This document shows, piece after piece, positions 61,312 through 64,000 of a DNA stretch of 64,000 nucleotides (position 1 is the first letter of the stretch; the number at the start of each line of letters is the position of its first letter). Where the stretch lies: NCBI RefSeq assembly GCF_031851795.1, contig NZ_CP134696.1, positions 1,197,001 to 1,261,000 on the forward strand, read 5' to 3'. The notes below the pieces were generated by a model. That model did not search any database and was not told where the DNA came from. It saw only the letters and a list, made by a program, of their open reading frames with translations. Position numbers and translations under genes: made by a program. Origin of the DNA: Pontibacter sp. G13 (lineage in GTDB: Bacteria > Bacteroidota > Bacteroidia > J057).

Positions 61312-63597
61312 ATGTCCATGAGCGCTATCACAGAACCCAAACCCGACTACGAAAAGGAAATACAACGGGTATATCGCTCCATCATCCATGCGTTGCCCAA
61401 TGTTCCTCGATCGGAAAAGGCCAATATTCGCCGGGCCTTTGAATTTGCCAAGGAGGCCCATGAAGGAGTAAACCGTAAATCCGGAGAGCCCTATATCCTT
61501 CACCCACTTGCTGTTGCCAAGATTGTCGTCAGTGAAATGGGGTTACAAGATGCCACTTCGGTCATCTGCGCCTTCCTACACGATGTGGTCGAGGACACGA
61601 ATTTTGAGCTAACGGATATCAAGCGGGAATTCGGCCCCAAGGTCATGGCCATTATTGACGGCCTCACCAAAATTTCCGAGCCCGCCCTGCTGGATCAGAT
61701 GGACAGCAAACAAGCCGAAAACTTTCGCAAAATCCTGCTGACCATATCTGATGATGTACGAGTCGTCATCATCAAGCTGGCGGACCGGTTGCACAACATG
61801 CGTACCCTGGGTGCCATGCGGCGGGAGAAAATGCTCCGCAACACCTCTGAGACCTTGTACATATATGCCCCTCTAGCACATCGTCTGGGTCTGTATGAAA
61901 TCAAGACAGAGTTGGAAGAGTTGGCATTCAAATACTCCAACCCGGCCATTTACAATGAAATCGAAGCCAAGCTGAAGTCCAATCAGAAACAGGCGCAGGC
62001 ATATATCAATCGATTCATTAAGGGTATTCGCAAGGTCCTCAAGCCCACTGGGCTCAAATTCAAGGTCAAAAGCCGCTTCAAAAGCATTTATTCCATCTAC
62101 CTCAAGATGCAGCGCAAGGGATTGGCTTTTGAGGAGATCTACGATACCTACGCGATCCGTATCATTCTGGAAACCCGTCCAGACAAGGAGCGCGAGGATT
62201 GCTGGGTGGTCTATTCGGTCATTTCAGGCAAATACAGCCCCAATCCCAAGAGATTGAGAGATTGGATTACTGTCCCCAAGGACAACGGCTATGAGAGTCT
62301 CCACACCACGCTTATGGGCCCCAACCAACAGTGGGTGGAAGTCCAGATCCGGACCACAAGAATGGATCAAGTAGCGGAAAAGGGCGTGGCTGCACACTGG
62401 AAGTATAAGGAGGATGGCGAACTCCAAGATGAAACCTTCATCCAATGGATCGCCCAAATCAGAGACATTCTTGAAAACCCCAGTCTCAATGCACTGGAAG
62501 CAGTAAGGGAATTCAAGGAGCACCTCGCCCCTGAGGATGTGTTTGTCTTTACCCCCAAAGGAGAGATGATCCGCCTCCCTAACGAATCGACCGTTCTGGA
62601 CTTTGCCTATAAAATCCACACACAGATCGGGCATTCGGCTATTGGAGCAAAAGTGAACAATCAGGTAGTAAAACTCGATACGCGCCTTCGACCGGGTGAT
62701 CAGGTAGAGATCCTGACTTCTCGAAAAAGTCATCCACATAAGTCTTGGCTCAGAATCGTCAAAACGGCCCGAGCTCAAGAAAACATTCGTGGAGCTTTAA
62801 GAAGAGAGCGTCTGGATGTCATCAAACAAGGTAAGCTCCTCTTTCTTTGGAGAGCTAGGCAGTACGGCATCGACGAGAATCACGAGTACATGAAGGAGCT
62901 ATTGGCTTACTTCTTCATGCCCAATATGGATGAATTCTATTACGCCCTCGGAAGCCACAGAATCAACACCAAGCGAATCTCTGAATTCATCCAGCTGAAG
63001 AAGGAAGGAAAGGAAATTGACAATAAGTACCTCTCTGATTGGGAAGCCCAGAAGAAGCGATTCGATGAACGCCTGCAGGAAATGGGGGTTGAACCGGATA
63101 TGTTGATTTTGGGAATTGACCAAACGATCGAGAAGCAGGTCATCGCTAAATGCTGCAAACCCTTGCCGGGAGACGATATTCTCGGATTCAATCAGAACGG
63201 CAAAATCGTCATTCACCGCACGACGTGTGAAAAGGCTATATCGTTGATGTCCACCCACAGCTCCAACATTATTCGGGCTAAATGGGCGACACATGAAGCG
63301 CAACCCAACGTCGAGTTTTTGGCAGCCATCAAGGTGGTGGGGCTTGACAAGCAGGGCATGCTGAATGATTTGATTCGGATTATTTCCCTACAGAAGAAGC
63401 TCAATATCCGAAAGGTGACCATCGAGTCTCAGGATGGCATGTTTGAGGGGATTTTCCACCTATTTGTCAGAGACACTTCGGAGCTACAGGAAGTCATGGA
63501 CAAGGTCAAAAAGCTTGACAATGTCTATTATTCCTCTCGCTATGCCGCCGAGGCAGAAGGCGAGGGATTGGAAAGCAATCCTGTCCAAGAACCCTAG
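61312..63597 (+). CDS. Bifunctional (p)ppGpp synthetase/hydrolase, Rel/SpoT family
   Basis: 761 residues with the full long-RSH layout. An HD hydrolase domain (about 45-200) has FLHDVVEDTNF intact. A RelA/SpoT synthetase domain (about 240-370) contains KSRFKSIYSIYLKMQ and WITVPKDNGYESLHTTLMGP. A TGS domain (about 400-460) reads VFVFTPKGEMIRLPNESTVLDFAYKIHTQIGHSAIGAKVN. A zinc-finger/conserved-Cys region (AKCCKPLPGDDILG) and a C-terminal ACT domain close the protein. Both enzymatic halves look active. It sets the level of the stringent-response alarmone. The ATG at 61312 is preferred to a longer frame; 61318 is also possible. Confidence 0.96.
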   Translation: MSMSAITEPKPDYEKEIQRVYRSIIHALPNVPRSEKANIRRAFEFAKEAHEGVNRKSGEPYILHPLAVAKIVVSEMGLQDATSVICAFLHDVVEDTNFELTDIKREFGPKVMAIIDGLTKISEPALLDQMDSKQAENFRKILLTISDDVRVVIIKLADRLHNMRTLGAMRREKMLRNTSETLYIYAPLAHRLGLYEIKTELEELAFKYSNPAIYNEIEAKLKSNQKQAQAYINRFIKGIRKVLKPTGLKFKVKSRFKSIYSIYLKMQRKGLAFEEIYDTYAIRIILETRPDKEREDCWVVYSVISGKYSPNPKRLRDWITVPKDNGYESLHTTLMGPNQQWVEVQIRTTRMDQVAEKGVAAHWKYKEDGELQDETFIQWIAQIRDILENPSLNALEAVREFKEHLAPEDVFVFTPKGEMIRLPNESTVLDFAYKIHTQIGHSAIGAKVNNQVVKLDTRLRPGDQVEILTSRKSHPHKSWLRIVKTARAQENIRGALRRERLDVIKQGKLLFLWRARQYGIDENHEYMKELLAYFFMPNMDEFYYALGSHRINTKRISEFIQLKKEGKEIDNKYLSDWEAQKKRFDERLQEMGVEPDMLILGIDQTIEKQVIAKCCKPLPGDDILGFNQNGKIVIHRTTCEKAISLMSTHSSNIIRAKWATHEAQPNVEFLAAIKVVGLDKQGMLNDLIRIISLQKKLNIRKVTIESQDGMFEGIFHLFVRDTSELQEVMDKVKKLDNVYYSSRYAAEAEGEGLESNPVQEP

Positions 63598-63620
63598 TGG
63601 ATACTAAACGGTCCACAAAA

Positions 63621-63656
63621 AGAACGAGGCTTCCCCGTGAGAGGAAGCCTCGTTCT
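63621..63656. terminator. Bidirectional terminator between rel and the sugar transferase
   Basis: A perfect 14-bp stem (AGAACGAGGCTTCC at 63621-63634 with its complement at 63643-63656). T-rich sequence follows on the plus strand (TGTTT). Confidence 0.8.
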
Positions 63657-63674
63657 TGTTTATCCACCAAATTG

Positions 63675-64000
63675 CTAGAAAGCGTTCTGGTGTACTTTCT
63701 TTCCGAAGACTGTCAACCAAATGCACTTGACATCTAACCAGAAGCTCCAGTTTTCGATGTAAAAGAGGTCGTGACGGACACGCTCAAGCTTTTGCTCGTC
63801 GGTCTCTGTCGGCCCTCTCCATCCATTCACCTGAGCCCATCCGGTGATTCCAGGCTTCACGTAGTGCCGTACCATGTACTTTTCTACCATTTGCTGGAAT
63901 TCATCATTGAGGTTCAGTCTGTGCGGACGAGGTCCCACTACGCTCATATCGCCCTTGAGGACGTTGATGAACTGGGGCAATTCGTCCAAGCTGTACTTCC
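63675..64000 (-). CDS. Undecaprenyl-phosphate sugar phosphotransferase, C-terminal part
   Basis: The frame enters from the right edge, so only the last about 108 residues are seen. LDELPQFINVLKGDMSVVGPRPHR is the catalytic signature of the WbaP/WcaJ-type bacterial sugar transferase family. YMVRHYVKPGITGWAQVNGWRGPT and NWSFWLDVKCIWLTVFGKK match the WcaJ-like subgroup, which puts the first sugar phosphate on undecaprenyl phosphate. It probably starts an exopolysaccharide or O-antigen cluster beyond the window. Confidence 0.92.
   Translation of the reverse strand, partial: KYSLDELPQFINVLKGDMSVVGPRPHRLNLNDEFQQMVEKYMVRHYVKPGITGWAQVNGWRGPTETDEQKLERVRHDLFYIENWSFWLDVKCIWLTVFGKKVHQNAF

Overview
The window (about 52% GC by eye) comes from a Bacteroidota chromosome. 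The evidence is type IX secretion C-terminal domains of both type A (three proteins) and type B/CHU_C (one protein), SprB-type repeats, many lipoproteins with Bacteroidota-style lipoboxes, the phylum-specific -33/-7 promoter (TTTG-N19-TAnnTTTG) in front of rplU and of a tRNA gene, and general absence of Shine-Dalgarno sequences. An alginate lyase and large secreted adhesin-like proteins fit a marine, polysaccharide-using, surface-associated member (Saprospiria- or Cytophagia-like; I cannot place it further).

Layout. 1-2.3 kb: two secreted or lipidated unknowns in one operon, the second cut by the window edge. 2.7-4.7 kb: multidomain PL7 alginate lyase lipoprotein with a uronate-type operator. 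5-10.8 kb: outer-membrane-like protein, serine hydrolase, two tandem-duplicated pairs of small membrane proteins, DNA-3-methyladenine glycosylase I. 10.9-17.1 kb: two giant paralogous T9SS proteins whose C-termini look homogenised. 17.4-18.1 kb: rplU-rpmA. 18.6-21 kb: MBOAT acyltransferase with an SGNH-like partner. 21-27.2 kb: SWIM zinc finger / DUF5691-like / MoxR AAA+ / DUF5682-like operon, without the VWA protein I would expect. 27.4-33.7 kb: lipoprotein, O-antigen ligase, LysM protein, CPBP protease, cystathionine beta-synthase family enzyme, GNAT. 33.8-40.8 kb: carboxypeptidase-regulatory-like protein, SLC45-like sugar transporter, T9SS protein with three starch-binding-like domains, BlaI/M56 pair. 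41.2-49 kb: tight six-gene operon of lipoproteins (DUF1549-like, CX4CH haem-like), a Tat-exported DUF1501 protein and a 1,170-residue CUB/CHU_C surface protein. 49-51.7 kb: small protein, VOC protein, thiolase. 51.7-55.2 kb: accessory island (below). 55.3-64 kb: FtsX-type permease, tandem DUF4476 protein, trigger factor, tRNA-Leu(UAG), Rel/SpoT and the end of a sugar transferase.

The accessory island is the most unusual part. A 5'-truncated RHS core fragment, an AT-rich papain-like (NlpC/CHAP-type) toxin domain and an overlapping lipoprotein, probably its immunity protein, lie between two imperfect direct repeats of about 430 bp. A single in-frame TAA separates the RHS core from the toxin. 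Each direct repeat is followed by a copy of a dispersed intergenic element that occurs at least six times in the window. The basal stem of that element shows compensatory changes (C-G, G-C and A-T at one paired position), so it is likely a structured RNA or DNA element. Just upstream, two tandem units share a perfectly identical 75-bp core followed by a terminator and look like twin small-RNA genes.

All calls are from reading the sequence alone. DUF numbers are from memory of family signatures and were not searched.
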